DNA of 64,000 bases from Variovorax paradoxus (lineage in GTDB: Bacteria > Pseudomonadota > Gammaproteobacteria > Burkholderiales > Burkholderiaceae_C): NCBI RefSeq assembly GCF_030815975.1, contig NZ_JAUSXL010000002.1, positions 1,984,001 to 2,048,000 of the forward strand, read 5' to 3'. The first letter of the stretch is position 1. Each line of letters begins with the position of its first letter. Made by a program: the position numbers and the translations under genes. The notes beneath the pieces are model-generated. The model saw nothing but the letters and a program-made list of their open reading frames with translations. It made no database searches and was not told where the DNA came from. Below, piece after piece: positions 62,417 to 64,000 of the stretch.

Positions 62417-62965
62417 ATGACCAGCTTTGTCCACGTTGACCAACCCACTGTCCACCCCGGCGTCCAGCGCGCCGAGGTCCTGTTCGGCCAGATCAAGGCC
62501 GCTCGCGCCGGCGCGAACGGTTCGCGTCCGCTGATCGCCCTGCTGATTGTCGCCGTGGTTGCGGCGGTGCTGGTGGTGGCCGACAAGCTCGTTTCCAACT
62601 GGGACGAAGGCGCGCTGCTCGCCGCCTGGACCGTGCTCTGCGGCGCCGCTTTCGGCATCGTCGCGTTGTTTGCCGGCTCGCTGCGCGCCCCCTTGGCCCA
62701 CGTGGCCGGTGCCTGGAATGCCGCTGCCCAGCGCCGTGCTTCGGCCCGCGCCGACGCCCGCTTCCTGGAAACCGCGAAGAACGACCCGCGCGTGATGCAG
62801 GAGCTGCAAGCCGCCACCTGGCGCGAGCAGTCCGAAGGCAAGGTTTCGGTCGCCACTGCTGCCAAGGTGGACGCACTGGCCCGCGTGGCCGCACGCTCCA
62901 GCGAAATGCGCATGCCGACGATCTACGAAGCCATGCGCCGCATGAACAGCTCGCGCTACTACTGA
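62417..62965 (+). CDS. Hypothetical two-span membrane protein
   Basis: A 182-residue protein. Two spans (PLIALLIVAVVAAVLVVADKL and LLAAWTVLCGAAFGIVALFAG) are followed by an approximately 100-residue soluble C-terminus rich in Ala, Arg and Glu (RRASARADARFLETAKNDPRVMQELQAATWREQ), which is probably helical. I use ATG 62417 with GGAGGG upstream. The gene has a strong terminator after it. Function is unknown; the shared palindrome links it to the LysR regulator. Confidence 0.75.
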   Translation: MTSFVHVDQPTVHPGVQRAEVLFGQIKAARAGANGSRPLIALLIVAVVAAVLVVADKLVSNWDEGALLAAWTVLCGAAFGIVALFAGSLRAPLAHVAGAWNAAAQRRASARADARFLETAKNDPRVMQELQAATWREQSEGKVSVATAAKVDALARVAARSSEMRMPTIYEAMRRMNSSRYY

Positions 62966-62995
62966 TCGATCGGCGCCAGCCGCCAGTCGCTCAAT

Positions 62996-63025
62996 AAAAA
63001 AGCCGCCCTCCCGGGCGGCTTTTTT
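62996..63025. terminator. Bidirectional Rho-independent terminator
   Basis: AAAAAAGCCGCCC-tccc-GGGCGGCTTTTTT forms a stable stem with A/T runs on both sides. It lies between the membrane protein gene and the convergent pckG and can serve both. Confidence 0.92.
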
Positions 63026-63064
63026 GCGTGTGCGGACAAGCCGCACACAGGCCATGGCCGGGCG

Positions 63065-64000
63065 TCAGGCCGCCAGGCGCTGCTCGATGGCGGCCTTGGT
63101 TTCCGGCAGCTCCTTCGGCAGGTGGTGCGCCAGCTGCTGGAACAGCTCGGCGTGCAGCTTCAGCTCGGCCTGCCAGGCGGCCTTGTCGATGCTGGTGACG
63201 GTGGCGAACTGCTCGGCGCTGAAGTCCAGGCCGTTCCAGTTCAGGTCCTCGTAGCGCGGGCTCACGCCGGTGATGTGCTCTGCCCCTTCGGCCTTGCCTT
63301 CGACCCGGTCGATCATCCACTTGAGAACGCGCATGTTCTCGCCGTAACCGGGCCAGACGAACTTGCCGTCGGCGCCCTTGCGGAACCAGTTGGTGGTGTA
63401 GATCTTCGGCAGCCTGGCACCCGAGGCTTCCAGCTTCTTGCCCAGGTCGAGCCAGTGCTGGAAGTAGTCGCTCATGTTGTAGCCCATGAACGGCAGCATC
63501 GCGAACGGGTCGCGGCGCACCACGCCCTGCTGGCCGGCGGCCGCGGCGGTGGTTTCGGAGCCCATGGTGGCGGCCATGTAGACGCCTTCGACCCAGTTGC
63601 GGGCCTCGGTCACCAGCGGCACGGTGGTCGAGCGGCGGCCGCCGAAGATGAAGGCGTCGATGGCCACGCCCTTCGGGTCGTCCCAGGCGTCGTCGAGCGC
63701 CGGGTTGTTGGTGGCGGCCACGGTGAAGCGCGAATTCGGGTGCGCGGCCTTGGCGCCGGTTTCCCTGGCGATCTGCGGCGTCCAGTCCCTGCCCTGCCAG
63801 TCGATCAGGTGCGCGGGCAGCGAGCCGGTGTCCTGCTCCATGCCCTCCCACCACACGTCGCCGTCGTCGGTGAGCGCCACGTTGGTGAAGATCACGTCGT
63901 GGTCCAGGCTGTCCATGCAGTTCGGGTTGGTCAGCATGTTGGTGCCGGGCGCCACGCCGAAATAGCCGGCCTCGGGGTTGATGGCGTGCAGGCGGCCGTC
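63065..64000 (-). CDS. pckG: Phosphoenolpyruvate carboxykinase (GTP), C-terminal part (gene continues past the right edge)
   Basis: The C-terminal ~311 residues of the GTP-dependent PEPCK that converts oxaloacetate to phosphoenolpyruvate. Recognisable blocks are [61 protein letters not shown] and [22 protein letters not shown]. The kinase-1a P-loop and start lie outside the window. Gluconeogenesis from acids fits an organism growing on aromatics. The gene ends just before the shared terminator. Confidence 0.95.
   Translation of the reverse strand, partial: DGRLHAINPEAGYFGVAPGTNMLTNPNCMDSLDHDVIFTNVALTDDGDVWWEGMEQDTGSLPAHLIDWQGRDWTPQIARETGAKAAHPNSRFTVAATNNPALDDAWDDPKGVAIDAFIFGGRRSTTVPLVTEARNWVEGVYMAATMGSETTAAAAGQQGVVRRDPFAMLPFMGYNMSDYFQHWLDLGKKLEASGARLPKIYTTNWFRKGADGKFVWPGYGENMRVLKWMIDRVEGKAEGAEHITGVSPRYEDLNWNGLDFSAEQFATVTSIDKAAWQAELKLHAELFQQLAHHLPKELPETKAAIEQRLAA

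Overview
The window is GC-rich, densely packed chromosomal DNA whose gene content suggests a metabolically versatile betaproteobacterium of the Comamonadaceae, most likely Variovorax or a close relative. The grounds are a complete aerobic benzoyl-CoA (box) cluster with a BoxR-type regulator, Bug/TTT-type and TRAP solute-binding proteins, many LysR/IclR/TetR/LacI regulators paired with small catabolic operons, and GTP-dependent PEP carboxykinase. The genus is inferred from gene families and style, not from a database match. I see no transposase, integrase, phage gene, CRISPR array or rRNA. There is one tRNA, tRNA-Gly(GCC).

Layout. 1-9,571: box cluster. bclA, boxD and a DUF4863 cupin-like gene run leftward. 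boxR, boxC, boxB, boxA and a MaoC-like gene run rightward to a strong terminator. Benzoate is activated to benzoyl-CoA, epoxidised by BoxAB, ring-opened by BoxC and oxidised by BoxD. 9,591-12,006: a secreted Gly/Ala repeat protein, an Rrf2 regulator with a thioredoxin-reductase-like flavoprotein, and tRNA-Gly. 12,022-18,232: one coupled leftward operon of TetR, an ABC importer, a cyclase-type hydrolase and fumarylacetoacetase. 18,332-23,218: acetoacetyl-CoA synthetase, a membrane class III nucleotide cyclase and a 2OG-Fe(II) oxygenase. 23,303-31,476: a TRAP uptake locus with two paralogous binding proteins, an amidase, a hydratase-like protein, an IclR regulator and a divergent decarboxylase/isomerase-family enzyme. 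31,506-37,975: a holin-like membrane protein, then LysR, glutaryl-CoA dehydrogenase, a CoA-transferase and assorted enzymes. 37,921-46,119: an eight-gene leftward operon (intradiol dioxygenase, SDR, BKACE, quinone oxidoreductase, cupin, Bug protein, amidohydrolase) divergent from a LacI regulator with two operators. 46,136-64,000: mixed genes including aliphatic amidase AmiE, glutaminase, SMR and EamA transporters, an alkyl sulfatase, a phospholipase-D lipoprotein, a small LysR-linked membrane regulon and the 3' part of pckG.

Several signals are not ordinary genes. A ~255-bp structured repeat with TTCAGGGCGCG terminal inverted repeats occurs twice in opposite orientation, once inside the box cluster and once inside the intradiol operon. 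A TGCA-N6-TGCA site sits on the boxC promoter. The Rrf2 gene starts inside its own palindrome, so its mRNA may be leaderless. Two promoters share a TAGGG-N4-CCCTA palindrome at the same distance from their start codons, and one of them drives a 57-residue protein gene. Neighbouring genes very often overlap by 4 bases (ATGA or GTGA), which I used to choose several start codons.
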